A DNA stretch of 64,000 nucleotides from Pseudarthrobacter enclensis (GTDB lineage: Bacteria; Actinomycetota; Actinomycetes; Actinomycetales; Micrococcaceae): positions 1 through 64,000 of the forward strand of contig NZ_JAUSRE010000019.1 of the NCBI RefSeq assembly GCF_030811655.1. Direction: 5' to 3'. The notes beneath the pieces are model-generated. The model ran no database searches. It was not told the DNA's origin and saw only the letters and a list, made by a program, of their open reading frames with translations. This document shows, in pieces, positions 15,749-24,706 of this stretch (the first letter of the stretch is position 1; every line of letters starts with the position of its first letter). Made by a program: the position numbers and the translations under genes.

Positions 15749-15832
15749 CGGCACTTCCTGCCCGCCGCCATGGTTGTGACGGCGGGAGCGTGGAGCGTGA
15801 CGGGCCGGTGCCCGCCGCTGCCGCCCTGCCGC

Positions 15833-15838
15833 TAGTCT
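15833..15838 (+). promoter_or_regulatory. -10-like hexamer for leaderless aroG mRNA
   Basis: TAGTCT ends 6 bases before the GTG start at 15845. Confidence 0.5.
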
Positions 15839-15844
15839 TAGAGG

Positions 15845-17236
15845 GTGACTGAGCTATCTGCAAAACCTGCCTTTTCGCTGTCCAGCACCGCACAGAGCGG
15901 AGCCGCCAACTATCCGGGACTGGACAACTGGCGGGACCTTCCCATCTCCCAGCAGCCCAGCTGGCAGGACCAGGACGTTTTTGAGGCTTCCGTGAAGGAA
16001 CTGTCAGTCCTTCCGCCCCTGGTGTTCGCAGGTGAAGTGGATGTGCTGCGCGAGCGGCTGGCCGCCGCCGCCCAGGGCAAGGCATTCCTGCTCCAGGGCG
16101 GCGACTGCGCCGAAACCTTCGACGCCGCCACAGCTGACAAGATCAGCGCCCGCGTCAAGACGATCCTCCAGATGGCCGTAGTCCTGACCTACGGTGCTGC
16201 GATGCCCGTCATCAAGATGGGCCGCATGGCCGGCCAGTTCGCCAAGCCCCGTTCCTCCAACGAAGAAACCCGGGACGGCGTAACCTTGCCCGCGTACCGC
16301 GGCGACATTGTCAACGGGTACGACTTCACGCCTGAGTCGAGGGGCCACGACGCTTCCCGGATGCTGCGCGCCTACCACACCTCCGCTTCCACGCTGAACC
16401 TCATCCGAGCCTTCACCCAGGGCGGTTTCGCCGACCTGCGGTCCGTGCACCAGTGGAACAAGGGCTTCACGGAGAACCCGGCCCACGCGCGTTACGAGTC
16501 ACTTGCCCGTGACATCGACCGGGCCATCAAGTTCATGGATTCCTGCGGCGCAGATTTTGAAGCCCTGAAGCGCGTCGAGTTCTTCGCCAGCCATGAGGCA
16601 CTGCTGCTGGACTACGAACGTGCCCTGACGCGCATCGACTCCCGTACTGGCTTCCCGTACGACACCTCCGCGCACTTCCTGTGGATCGGGGAGCGCACCC
16701 GGGAACTGGACCACGCCCACGTCGATTTCCTTTCACGGGTTCGAAACCCCATCGGCGTCAAGCTTGGCCCTTCCACCACCGGGGATGATGCCCTGCGCCT
16801 GATCGACAAGCTGGACCCGGAGCGCGAGCCGGGGCGCCTTACCTTCATCACGCGCATGGGCGCCGGCAACATCCGGGAGAAGCTGCCGGCCGTCGTCGAA
16901 AAGGTCACTGCCTCAGGAGCCCAGGTACTCTGGGTCACTGATCCCATGCACGGCAACACAGTCACGTCGCCCAACGGCTACAAGACGCGCAACTTCGACG
17001 ACGTCATCGACGAAGTGCGCGGCTTCTTCGAGGTGCACCATGGCCTTGGGACGGTACCGGGCGGGTTGCATGTCGAGATGACCGGCGACGATGTGGCCGA
17101 GTGCCTGGGCGGCGCGGACCCGATTGACCAGGACGCCTTCCTGGACCGCTACGAGTCCGTCTGCGATCCCCGTCTGAACCATATGCAGTCACTCGAAATG
17201 GCCTTCCTGGTGGCCGGCGCCCTCACCAAGCACTAG
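15845..17236 (+). CDS. aroG: class II 3-deoxy-7-phosphoheptulonate (DAHP) synthase
   Basis: First enzyme of the shikimate pathway, condensing phosphoenolpyruvate and erythrose 4-phosphate. Its 463 residues match the plant/mycobacterial class II type (Rv2178c): LLQGGDCAETF, RMAGQFAKPRS, WIGERTR, GVKLGPSTT and VTDPMHGNT are characteristic. Class II enzymes in actinobacteria are feedback-controlled and can bind chorismate mutase; no mutase lies here. GTG start with a -10-like hexamer 6 bases upstream and no ribosome site. Convergent with the kinase gene. Confidence 0.95.
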   Translation: MTELSAKPAFSLSSTAQSGAANYPGLDNWRDLPISQQPSWQDQDVFEASVKELSVLPPLVFAGEVDVLRERLAAAAQGKAFLLQGGDCAETFDAATADKISARVKTILQMAVVLTYGAAMPVIKMGRMAGQFAKPRSSNEETRDGVTLPAYRGDIVNGYDFTPESRGHDASRMLRAYHTSASTLNLIRAFTQGGFADLRSVHQWNKGFTENPAHARYESLARDIDRAIKFMDSCGADFEALKRVEFFASHEALLLDYERALTRIDSRTGFPYDTSAHFLWIGERTRELDHAHVDFLSRVRNPIGVKLGPSTTGDDALRLIDKLDPEREPGRLTFITRMGAGNIREKLPAVVEKVTASGAQVLWVTDPMHGNTVTSPNGYKTRNFDDVIDEVRGFFEVHHGLGTVPGGLHVEMTGDDVAECLGGADPIDQDAFLDRYESVCDPRLNHMQSLEMAFLVAGALTKH

Positions 17237-17269
17237 GACTTCATCCAAACACCCGGCCAGCGGTCCGGG

Positions 17270-17304
17270 AGCGAAGGGGGCCGGCGCTGCCGACCCCCTT
17301 CGCT
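17270..17304. terminator. terminator between aroG and the kinase gene
   Basis: Outer arms AGCGAAGGGGG (17270-17280) and CCCCCTTCGCT (17294-17304) with an inner GC stem. It overlaps the last bases of the kinase gene, so it probably serves aroG mainly. Confidence 0.7.
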
Positions 17305-19396
17305 ATACCACCGTGATGGTGACGACCGACCCCTCCGGTACCTCGCGGTCCACGGGCGACTGGTCCCGGACCGTCCCGAAAAAGCCGCCCAGGATGTTGT
17401 TGACCCGGACCTGGAAGCCCAAAGCCTCCAGCGCCTTACGTGCGTCTGACGCTTGTTTCCCGATATAGCTGGGGACCTTGACCATCCTTGGTCCCTTGGA
17501 AATGGTCAGCGTGACCGTACCACCCCGGTTCAGCGTCCCGTTGGCAGGGGACTGGCTGACGACGGCGCCTTCAGGGACGTTCCGGTCGAACACTTCATCC
17601 GGAGCTACCTCAGCTGTCAGCCCTGCTGCCTGGACCGCAGCCACTGCGTCGTTCCTGGGCTTTCCGGTGACTTCGGGAACAGGGATGGGCTGCGGACCCT
17701 TGGAGACCCCGAGGGCCACGGGCGTGCCATGGCGCGCGGCGGTGCCGGGAGCGGGATCCTGGGACAGGACGGTGCCCGCCGGTGCGTTCTCGTCAAACCT
17801 TTCGGAGACGGTCCCCAGCGCCATCTCCGCCGCGTTGAGCGCATTCTTCGCCGCGTCCAGGGTGCCGCCGGTGAGCTTCGGCAACGGGAAGAGCTGGGGC
17901 CCCTTCGACACCAGCAGGGAGACCGGCTGGAACTTCCGGATCTCGGTCCCCGCGGCGGGATCGCTGCCCACCACCAGCCCGGTGGGAACCTCGTCGTCGA
18001 AGACATCGCTGGTGCTGGAGTGGAAGCCGGCGCCACTGAGTAACTGCTGCGCCTGTGCCACGGTCTTGTTGGCCACGGCAGGGACGGCAGCGGCAGCACC
18101 CGGCCCCATGCCGAAGAACCATCCGGCGCCGGTTGCCAGGAGCGCGGCAACGATGAGGACCACGACCCAGAAGACGCCTCGGCGCCGCGGGTTCCCTTCA
18201 CGCAGCGTACGCACAGGAGTGGACGCGGCCGCGGCGCGGAGCTTTTCGCTTTCCCTGTCAGCCCGGCGCTGGGCCCTCTTGCCCAGCCGCGGCGGCGGGG
18301 GAGACCAGCCGCCGTCGGCCTCGTCGTCGTCGGGCACTGTCAGAGCGCCACGCTGTTGGTACCGGACGTGGGCCGCCCCATGTCCCTCTGTGGTCCGGTC
18401 CGGTAACTGCCCGGATTGTCCGGGCGGATGCGCGGGCGCCGCCGGTCGCCCCGGTGGCAGTACGGTGGTTGGATGGCTGGCCCGGGCCAGGACCTCCGTC
18501 TGGTGCTGGCGTGCGGCGGCCGCTGCTGCAGGTGGTTGCAGGTCCAGTTCCGCATCGGTGAGGTTCGTCCGGATGTGCCGGAGTTCCTGGAGCAGCGCAT
18601 TCCCGTCAACAGGCCGGTTCTCCGGGTCATTGGCGGTACACCACTGCACCAGTTCGTCCACCTCCCCGGCCAGCCCGGGCACCAGCAGCGACGGCGGTCC
18701 CACGGTGCCGTTGACATGCTGGTAAGCCACCTGGATGGGCACCTCGCCCTCGAACGGTTGCCGGCCTGTGAGCATCTCGTACAGCATGATGCCCACGGAG
18801 TAGACGTCGCTGCGGGCGTCCGCCGGCTTGCCCAGGACGAGCTCCGGCGAGATATAGGCCACAGTTCCAAGCAGGGCCCCGGTGCTGGTTGAGCTGGTGA
18901 CCGCCCTGGCCAGTCCAAAGTCGCCAATCTTGATCCTGCCGTCATCGGCGATCAGGACGTTTTCGGGCTTCACGTCACGGTGGATGAAGCCGGCTGCGTG
19001 GGCAGCGCCCAGGCCCTCCACCACGGGGTCGATCAATGCCAGGGCCAGTCGGGGAGTCAGCGCACCCCTGTCCCTGAGCAGGTCCCGAAGCGTATGGCCC
19101 TTGATGTACTCCATAACCAGGTACGCGGTGTTTCCGTCGTGGCCCTGGTCCAGGACGCCCACCACGTGCGGATGTGAAAGGCGCGCGGCCGCCTTTGCTT
19201 CCCGGCCCAGCCTGTCGAGAAAGCTTTCATCGGAAGCAAGGTGCGGGTGGAGCACTTTGAGCGCCACCTCCCGGTCCAGTCTCTGGTCCACGGCGAGGTA
19301 GACGGTGGACATGCCGCCTCGGGCGAGCCTGGAAGTGACTGCATAGCGGCTGTCCACCAGCGTCCCTGCAACTGGGTCTGACACGTCTTCCTGCAC
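17303..19396 (-). CDS. pknL: PASTA-domain serine/threonine protein kinase (PknL-like)
   Basis: Transmembrane kinase of 697 residues. The kinase domain covers about 15-280: glycine loop LARGGMSTVY, Lys47 (EVALKVL), catalytic HRDVKPEN at 139-146, DFG at 159-161, Ser/Thr-rich activation loop TSSTSTG, APE-equivalent SPE. A proline-rich juxtamembrane linker (about 285-405) leads to one membrane helix (408-430). Outside are four PASTA domains (about 437-697), which in this family sense muropeptides or lipid II. The position next to aroG, an Rv2175c-like gene and a polyprenyl synthase matches pknL; mycobacterial PknL lacks PASTA domains, the corynebacterial one has them. The GTG start at 19396 has TAGGAT 6 bases upstream (either -10 or, as AGGA, a ribosome site). 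Confidence 0.92.
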   Translation of the reverse strand: MQEDVSDPVAGTLVDSRYAVTSRLARGGMSTVYLAVDQRLDREVALKVLHPHLASDESFLDRLGREAKAAARLSHPHVVGVLDQGHDGNTAYLVMEYIKGHTLRDLLRDRGALTPRLALALIDPVVEGLGAAHAAGFIHRDVKPENVLIADDGRIKIGDFGLARAVTSSTSTGALLGTVAYISPELVLGKPADARSDVYSVGIMLYEMLTGRQPFEGEVPIQVAYQHVNGTVGPPSLLVPGLAGEVDELVQWCTANDPENRPVDGNALLQELRHIRTNLTDAELDLQPPAAAAAARQHQTEVLARASHPTTVLPPGRPAAPAHPPGQSGQLPDRTTEGHGAAHVRYQQRGALTVPDDDEADGGWSPPPPRLGKRAQRRADRESEKLRAAAASTPVRTLREGNPRRRGVFWVVVLIVAALLATGAGWFFGMGPGAAAAVPAVANKTVAQAQQLLSGAGFHSSTSDVFDDEVPTGLVVGSDPAAGTEIRKFQPVSLLVSKGPQLFPLPKLTGGTLDAAKNALNAAEMALGTVSERFDENAPAGTVLSQDPAPGTAARHGTPVALGVSKGPQPIPVPEVTGKPRNDAVAAVQAAGLTAEVAPDEVFDRNVPEGAVVSQSPANGTLNRGGTVTLTISKGPRMVKVPSYIGKQASDARKALEALGFQVRVNNILGGFFGTVRDQSPVDREVPEGSVVTITVV

Positions 19397-19402
19397 CTTA
19401 CG

Positions 19403-19408
19403 ATCCTA
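19403..19408 (-). promoter_or_regulatory. -10-like hexamer ahead of kinase start
   Basis: TAGGAT on the minus strand ends 6 bases before the GTG start. AGGA inside it could instead act as a ribosome site. Confidence 0.4.
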
Positions 19409-19439
19409 ATCCCGCAGCAAAACGCGTCCGAAACGAAAA

Positions 19440-19469
19440 CGGGTCCGAACCGGTAACGGTTCGGACCCG
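19440..19469 (-). terminator. terminator after the LysM/transglycosylase gene
   Basis: A perfect 12-bp stem with a six-base loop, followed on the minus strand by GTTTTCGTTT. It separates the secreted enzyme gene from the kinase gene. Confidence 0.85.
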
Positions 19470-19497
19470 CCGCACTGGCGTGGCCAGTGGAAGAGGC

Positions 19498-20889
19498 CTA
19501 TCTGAAGTTCTTCTGGTGGGCCTTGATGGCGGCGACGTATGCCTTGGTGTCGTCGTACATGCCGTACTTGCTGACCGAGTACTGGCCCTGGTAGTAACCG
19601 GCAAGGGCGGTGTCCTGGTCCTTGCTGGTTGCCAGAAGCTGGCGGATGATGGCCACGCCGGCGGTGGCGTTGTCATAAGGATCCAGGAGGTTCAGCTTCC
19701 GTCCCACCAGGTCCGATGCCCACTGGCCGGAACTCGGGATGATCTGCATGGTGCCGATTGCATTGGCGGGTGAGACGGCCCGCTGGTTGAAGCCGGATTC
19801 CTGGTACGCGAACGCCAGGGCCAGCGAGGGGTCCACGCCCATGCGCCGCGCTGTGTCGGCGACGATGTTCTTCATTTCATCCCGTGAGGGAACAGGCGAA
19901 GCGTTCAGCAGTGCCTTGTTCGCATTGGCGGAGCTGACAACGGCGGCGGGGTAGCTGAAACCGAGGAAGGAACTGGGCACCAGGGGAGCTGCTGCCGGCT
20001 GCGGCGCTGCTGCCGGCTGCGGAGCAGGCTGTGCGGAGCCGCCGGGAATCACCAGCTTGCTGCCGGGGTAGATGATCGTCGTCATGCTCAGCTTGTTGGC
20101 CGCCAGCAGGTCTGCGAGCTTGACGCCATTGCGGGATGCAATGGCGGAAAGGGTGTCACCGGCTTTGATGGTGTAGGAGCCGGGCGCCGGTGCTGAGGTG
20201 TTTGCCAGGGCGGGTGCCGGAGCAGGTGCAGCAGGGGCAGGGGCAGGGGCTGCGGGAGCAGAATCGCCGGCGCTTACCTTGATCTTCTGTCCCGGGTAGA
20301 TGATGGAACGCATCGAGAGGTTGTTCCACGCAAAGACGTCCGAAAGTGCCACGTTGTGCCTTGCCGCGATGGCGCCCAGGGTGTCGCCGGGCTTCACGGT
20401 ATAGCTTGCACCGCCTGAGGGCGCCGGAGCCGGCGCTGCCGGGGCGGGCGCCGGAGCAGGGGCCGCGGGCGCGGGCGAGCCGGAGAGCTTGAGCTTCTGT
20501 CCCGGGTAGATGATGGTGTTCGACTGCAGGTTGTTCAGCTTGAGGATCTCCCCGGTGTCCAGGCCGAAACGGCCCGCAATCGCGCTCACGGTATCACCAC
20601 GGACAATTGTGTATTCAGCCGGCGCAGCCGGCTGCGCCGGCTGGAAGGCTGCGGGAATAGTCGTTGAGACGAAGGCGGCAGGTATCACTGCGCCCGCCGC
20701 CTCAGCAGCGGCCTGGGCTTTCATTGCCGCTGCCAGGCTGCTGGGAATGCTCCGCGCCGGCTGGGCCGCCAGGGCGGGCTGGGCCAGGGCGAGGGAGGAC
20801 ATAACGACCGCTGGCAGCGCCGCGGTGGTGGCGGCGATCATCGGCAGACTCGGCTTGGGGGGCTGCTTGGGCGAGCGGGACATCGTCAT
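19498..20889 (-). CDS. secreted lytic transglycosylase with three LysM domains
   Basis: Exported cell wall enzyme of 463 residues. Signal peptide about 1-42 ending in LALAQPALAAQ. Three LysM peptidoglycan-binding domains at about 92-136, 162-206 and 238-282 (each with GDT and IIYPG), joined by Ala/Pro-rich linkers. The C-terminal lysozyme-like transglycosylase domain spans about 340-455, with catalytic Glu364 in AYQESGFN and the GTMQIIP motif. It should cleave glycan strands. ATG 20889 is chosen because AAGAGGA precedes it; a TTG start seven codons earlier is less likely. It lies next to the PASTA kinase, which fits joint control of wall growth. Confidence 0.92.
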   Translation of the reverse strand: MTMSRSPKQPPKPSLPMIAATTAALPAVVMSSLALAQPALAAQPARSIPSSLAAAMKAQAAAEAAGAVIPAAFVSTTIPAAFQPAQPAAPAEYTIVRGDTVSAIAGRFGLDTGEILKLNNLQSNTIIYPGQKLKLSGSPAPAAPAPAPAPAAPAPAPSGGASYTVKPGDTLGAIAARHNVALSDVFAWNNLSMRSIIYPGQKIKVSAGDSAPAAPAPAPAAPAPAPALANTSAPAPGSYTIKAGDTLSAIASRNGVKLADLLAANKLSMTTIIYPGSKLVIPGGSAQPAPQPAAAPQPAAAPLVPSSFLGFSYPAAVVSSANANKALLNASPVPSRDEMKNIVADTARRMGVDPSLALAFAYQESGFNQRAVSPANAIGTMQIIPSSGQWASDLVGRKLNLLDPYDNATAGVAIIRQLLATSKDQDTALAGYYQGQYSVSKYGMYDDTKAYVAAIKAHQKNFR

Positions 20890-21137
20890 CGGAAAAGATC
20901 CTCTTCTCAACTGCGGGTGCGGAGCGGACGGGGATGCCGCTGTCGTTCTTGATACTACTGTGACTTAAGTTATTCGTGTTACAAATGTGATCAATGAGAA
21001 TCTCTCACGAATTTGCGATTAGCACAAGAATTTTGGGATTCCCTGTAATGACCTCTTTCCGGGAGTGTCTGCAGGTCGGGGCCCGGTTGAATTACCCCGG
21101 CTAGGCGCCGGGACGGCGAGCGTGGCACCCTTGATCC
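20890..21137. promoter_or_regulatory. AT-rich divergent regulatory region
   Basis: No gene. On the minus strand TTGATC-16-TAACTT is a possible promoter for the LysM gene, giving a leader of about 90 bases. TGAGA-ATC-TCTCA is a small inverted repeat, and GTAAC/ATAAC words are spaced 9 bases apart. The stretch is clearly more AT-rich than its surroundings. Confidence 0.4.
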
Positions 21138-21491
21138 GTGAATAATGTAGAAAACCTGGTGGGTGAGTGGTTGCCGCTGCCCGACGTCGCCCGTTTATTG
21201 GATGTTTCAGTCACCAAAGTGCATAGCCTTATCGACGAACGTGCCTTGGCGGCCCTAAGGGTGGGGGAACGGAAAATCCGGTCGGTTCCTGCGGAATTCA
21301 TCCAGGACGGCCAGATTGTGGACAGTCTCAAGGGGACAATCGTGGTGCTCGCGGATGCGGGCTATTCGGATGAGGACCTGATTGTGTGGCTGTTCACGCC
21401 AGACGAGTCCCTGCGCGGGCGCCCCATCGACGCCCTGCGGGAAGGCCGCAAGACCGAAATCCGGCGAAGGGCCCAAACACTGGCCTGGTGA
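21138..21491 (+). CDS. Rv2175c-like winged-helix DNA-binding protein
   Basis: Protein of 117 residues with an N-terminal excisionase/MerR-like helix-turn-helix (about 10-60: LPLPDVARLLDVSVTKVHSL) and a conserved C-terminal part (DGQIVDSLKGTIVVLADAGY, WLFTPDESL, RPIDALREG, RRRAQTLAW). This closely matches Rv2175c, a DNA-binding protein that is a substrate of PknL in mycobacteria. The N-terminal tail that carries the phosphorylated threonine there is missing here. GTG start at 21138; the gene ends 11 bases from the convergent polyprenyl synthase gene. Confidence 0.88.
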   Translation: MNNVENLVGEWLPLPDVARLLDVSVTKVHSLIDERALAALRVGERKIRSVPAEFIQDGQIVDSLKGTIVVLADAGYSDEDLIVWLFTPDESLRGRPIDALREGRKTEIRRRAQTLAW

Positions 21492-21502
21492 ACCGCCGGC
21501 TC

Positions 21503-22597
21503 TCAGGAGGTGCGGCTGACCGTCGCTTCGGCCAGCCGCTTAAGAGCTGTCTTTGGCAGCTCGTCCAAAGGAAGTCCTTCAAGCGCATCGAACGCGGCAG
21601 CGCCGAATTCACCGATAAGCACCTCGGTGGCCTGCAGGGCTCCCGAATCCTCGATAATGCGCCGGATCTCAAGGATGTCAGCCTGGGACAGGGCGGGGCT
21701 GCCCAGGCGGGCATCAATGAATGCAGATTCTTCCGGTGAGGCCTGGTCCAGGGCAAGGGCCACCAGTACGGTGCGCTTTCCTTCCCTCAGGTCATCGCCG
21801 GCCGGCTTGCCGGTTGTCAGGGGATCACCAAAGACGCCGAGGACGTCATCGCGGAGCTGGAAGGCTTCGCCGAGCGGAAGGGCGAATGCCGAGTAGCCGC
21901 GGAGCAGATCATTCGAAGCGCCGGCGAGGGCGCCGCCCAAAGCCAGGGGGTGCTCGGTGGAGTACTTTGCGCTCTTGAAGCGGATGATGGATTGTGCCCT
22001 GCTGACGGCACCGGCCCGGTCCCGGACCGGCCCGGCCACTTCTTCGAGGATGTCCAGATACTGGCCGGCCATGACCTCGGCACGCATGAGGTTGAATATC
22101 AGCCGCGCCCTGCTTCCCGACGCAGCCCGTTCACCGATGTCGGTAAAGGCTTCCTCGCTGAAGGACAGGCACAGATCGCCGGCGAGGATGGCGGCGGCCT
22201 GCCCGAACCGTTCGCTGTCCAGCGCCCATCCTTGGGAGGTGTGCAGCTGGGTGAACCTGCGGTGCACGCTTGGACCGCCCCGCCTGGTGTCTGAACGGTC
22301 GATGATGTCGTCATGGATGAGTGCTGCAGCCTGGAACAGCTCGAGCGCGGCACCGGCAGTGACCACTTCGCTTGCCCCCGCCCCGCCGCCGGCACCGCGC
22401 CAGCCCCAGTAGCACATCAGGGCACGGAGGCGCTTTCCGCCGGTGACCAGGTTGGAGATAGAGCCCATGATGGGTTCGATGTCCGGGGAAATGCCGGCCA
22501 TCAGGGACTGCCGCGTAGTCAGGAAGGCGGTCAGCTCGCCGGCCACCCCCGCTACGAAGTCTGCTTGTTCATTGCGCAGTTGCTCGGCGGCCGTCAC
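21503..22597 (-). CDS. polyprenyl (geranylgeranyl-type) diphosphate synthase
   Basis: Isoprenoid chain-elongating enzyme of 364 residues. First aspartate-rich motif DDIIDRSDTRRG begins at Asp96; second motif RDDVLGVFGD begins at Asp250; GGKRLRALM provides the diphosphate-binding basic residues. It condenses IPP units onto an allylic diphosphate; product length (C15-C25) cannot be assigned safely. Its location matches idsA2 (Rv2173). The GTG start overlaps the stop of the lipoprotein gene in GTGA, so the two are coupled. Confidence 0.92.
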   Translation of the reverse strand: MTAAEQLRNEQADFVAGVAGELTAFLTTRQSLMAGISPDIEPIMGSISNLVTGGKRLRALMCYWGWRGAGGGAGASEVVTAGAALELFQAAALIHDDIIDRSDTRRGGPSVHRRFTQLHTSQGWALDSERFGQAAAILAGDLCLSFSEEAFTDIGERAASGSRARLIFNLMRAEVMAGQYLDILEEVAGPVRDRAGAVSRAQSIIRFKSAKYSTEHPLALGGALAGASNDLLRGYSAFALPLGEAFQLRDDVLGVFGDPLTTGKPAGDDLREGKRTVLVALALDQASPEESAFIDARLGSPALSQADILEIRRIIEDSGALQATEVLIGEFGAAAFDALEGLPLDELPKTALKRLAEATVSRTS

Positions 22598-23118
22598 TTG
22601 GCTGACTCAGCTGCCACATTGGCGCCAATGGTGAAGGTGGCCACGCCGTCCGTTTCAACCACGGAAAGGTTAACGGTCTCGGTGTTTCCGCGGACGAAAT
22701 CCTTGGAGGCCACTGTCCCTACCTTGTCACCGGGAACGGCTTTGAAGCCTTCCCCTTCCAAGGTTTTGGTGTAGAAATCGATGACCGAGGCTGTGGGGGC
22801 CTTGACCGTCCCCACGAGTGCGGCCGTAGCCGGCGCTGAGGCTTTGTCAAAGCTGCTGGAAACCACAGTTGCTCCGGTCATCAGGGGGAGGAGCTGCTGC
22901 GGAAAGCCTTCCACCACGGCGCCCACGGTTGCTGACGTGTTGGGTGATGCCGAGGGGCTTGCGGATGCCGTGAGCGTGGATTGGGTGGCGGCGACGGACG
23001 CCGGCTGGGATGGCTCTGCCTGTCCGGACGGGGTCTGGCTGCATGCGGCCAGAGCCATCGCCACGACGGCGGCAAGCGCGGCCAGGCCAGCTGGCTTGTA
23101 GTTTCCAATAGCCGTCAC
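22594..23118 (-). CDS. putative lipoprotein of unknown function
   Basis: Protein of 174 residues with a lipoprotein signal: hydrophobic stretch to L23-A-A-Cys26, after which a Ser/Thr/Pro/Ala-rich linker precedes a folded part (about 65-174). I do not recognise the domain. The GTG at 23118 follows AGGAGGAAAG at good distance; longer in-frame starts are not supported. Being first in an operon with a polyprenyl synthase suggests no specific function. Confidence 0.8.
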   Translation of the reverse strand: MTAIGNYKPAGLAALAAVVAMALAACSQTPSGQAEPSQPASVAATQSTLTASASPSASPNTSATVGAVVEGFPQQLLPLMTGATVVSSSFDKASAPATAALVGTVKAPTASVIDFYTKTLEGEGFKAVPGDKVGTVASKDFVRGNTETVNLSVVETDGVATFTIGANVAAESAK

Positions 23119-23195
23119 AGAGACTTTCCTCCTGGTGTTGTTGGCGGAACCAGCCTCCAGTTTAGCCAGCCTCCTGCGGGGTCTTGCCAAACCGA

Positions 23196-23201
23196 TAGGA
23201 T
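23196..23201 (+). promoter_or_regulatory. -10-like hexamer for dinB
   Basis: TAGGAT ends 7 bases before the GTG start at 23209. AGGA within it might act as a ribosome site instead. Confidence 0.4.
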
Positions 23202-23208
23202 TGCAGTC

Positions 23209-24456
23209 GTGGGGCCCGCAGGTATAGACCAATCATCCGCCGCGCGCCTTACGGGCGGCCGGCGCACGTGCATCATGCATGTGGACATGGATGCCTTCTT
23301 TGTTTCCGTGGAGCTGCGGACGCGGCCGGAGCTTCGCGGCAAGCCTGTCATCGTCGGCTTTCCGGGTGAGCGTTCGGTAGTCCTCTCCGGATCATACGAG
23401 GCCCGCGCCTTCGGCGTTAAGTCCGCCATGCCCATGGCCGTTGCGATGCGCATGTGCCCGCAGGCAGTGGTGATTGAGCCCCGACACAAGCTGTACTACG
23501 AGGTGTCCGGGCAGCTGATGGGCATTTTCGAATCTATTACGGGCCTGGTCGAGCCGCTCAGTGTGGACGAGGCTTTCCTGGACGTCACCGGTGCCATTCG
23601 CCGGTTGGGGCCGCCCAGGGGAATTGGGGAGCTGGTCCGGCGGCGGGTGGCTGCAGAACTGGGCATCACGGCGTCCGTGGGAATCGCGGAAACCAAGTTC
23701 GTCGCGAAGATTGCCTCCACCCGCTGCAAGCCCGACGGACTCCTGCTGATCGGTCCGGACGAAACAGTGCCCTATCTTCACAGTCTTCCCGTGGGTGCTC
23801 TGTGGGGCGTGGGCGCCAAGACCGGGGAGGTTTTGGCAAAGATGGGAATCAGGACAGTTGCGGATGTGGCAGCCACCCCCGTGTCCTCTTTAAAGAGAGT
23901 GTTGGGAGCTGCGGGGGAACATGTGCACCGTCTTGCCTCGGGCATTGATCCCCGTCCGGTGACGCCCGTGCGGCTGGAAAAAAGCATTGGGGCAGAAGAG
24001 ACCTTTGCGACGGACACCAACGACGACGGGCTTCTTCGCCGCGAACTGCTGCGGCTTTCGCACCGTACGGCGAGCCGGCTGCGCAGTTCCGGAATGGTGG
24101 CCCGGACCGTGGCTCTGAAACTGCGCTTCGCCGACTTTTCCACAATCACACGCAGCAGGACGGTGCAGACCCCGGTGGACAGCGCCCAGCTGATCTACGG
24201 AGTGGCACTTCAGCTGCTCGAGTCCCTGGGGCCGAGGGCCATGGCCGTCCGGCTGGTGGGGGTAAGGGCGGAGCAGCTTGAGGAAGCGGCCCGGACATCG
24301 CTTCAGCTCAGCATCGACCGCAGGGATGAGAACTGGAGGGCTGCGGAACAGGCGCTGGACCAGGTCACGCGGAAGTTCGGCAACCAGTCCGTCCTGCCCG
24401 CACGGCTGATGGAGCCGGAAAACCGGGCCGGGGACGGTGCGGGCCAGCCCGCCTGA
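23209..24456 (+). CDS. dinB: DNA polymerase IV (Y family)
   Basis: Translesion polymerase of 415 residues. Metal-binding residues lie in MHVDMDAFF (Asp26) and SVDEAFLDV (Asp120, Glu121), with SYEARAFGV and GIAETKFVAKIAS in the palm and fingers, and a little-finger domain at about 260-370. A beta-clamp motif was not clearly seen at the C-terminus. The start is set at GTG 23209, directly behind TAGGAT; the frame is open further upstream but that stretch lies over the lipoprotein promoter. No SOS box was recognised in the 90-base intergenic region. Confidence 0.93.
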   Translation: MGPAGIDQSSAARLTGGRRTCIMHVDMDAFFVSVELRTRPELRGKPVIVGFPGERSVVLSGSYEARAFGVKSAMPMAVAMRMCPQAVVIEPRHKLYYEVSGQLMGIFESITGLVEPLSVDEAFLDVTGAIRRLGPPRGIGELVRRRVAAELGITASVGIAETKFVAKIASTRCKPDGLLLIGPDETVPYLHSLPVGALWGVGAKTGEVLAKMGIRTVADVAATPVSSLKRVLGAAGEHVHRLASGIDPRPVTPVRLEKSIGAEETFATDTNDDGLLRRELLRLSHRTASRLRSSGMVARTVALKLRFADFSTITRSRTVQTPVDSAQLIYGVALQLLESLGPRAMAVRLVGVRAEQLEEAARTSLQLSIDRRDENWRAAEQALDQVTRKFGNQSVLPARLMEPENRAGDGAGQPA

Positions 24457-24706
24457 GGCCTTTGCCCAAGTCATTGCCGTCTTTCAGTTCAGCCCTCAAC
24501 AATCTATCCTTGGAGATACATAGTTTTCGAGTGAATGGACTTACTGCCGGACCCTCTTGGACATGCTCCCGCTCCCGCGGCGCATGCTGGAACCTGCTTT
24601 GGCCACCGTCGGCAAAGCGGGAACTTTCCAGCAACAGCAGGCGTTCTACGGAGTAGAAGTCGTGGCTGGGATCAGCCCGGACGTTGGCCTACAAAAGGAG
24701 GTCGTG

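Noticed and set aside
20200..20480. Repetitive DNA as a possible mobile element
   Set aside because: It encodes Ala/Pro linkers between LysM domains in one continuous reading frame.
22981..23208. An upstream extension of DinB
   Set aside because: It overlaps the signal-peptide end and promoter of the lipoprotein gene and is not DinB-like; conserved sequence begins after GTG 23209.
24457..24706. An N-terminal extension of the DUF3040 protein or a separate small gene
   Set aside because: The frame is open from 24557, but the AAAAGGAGG site and the DUF3040 signature both begin at 24707.
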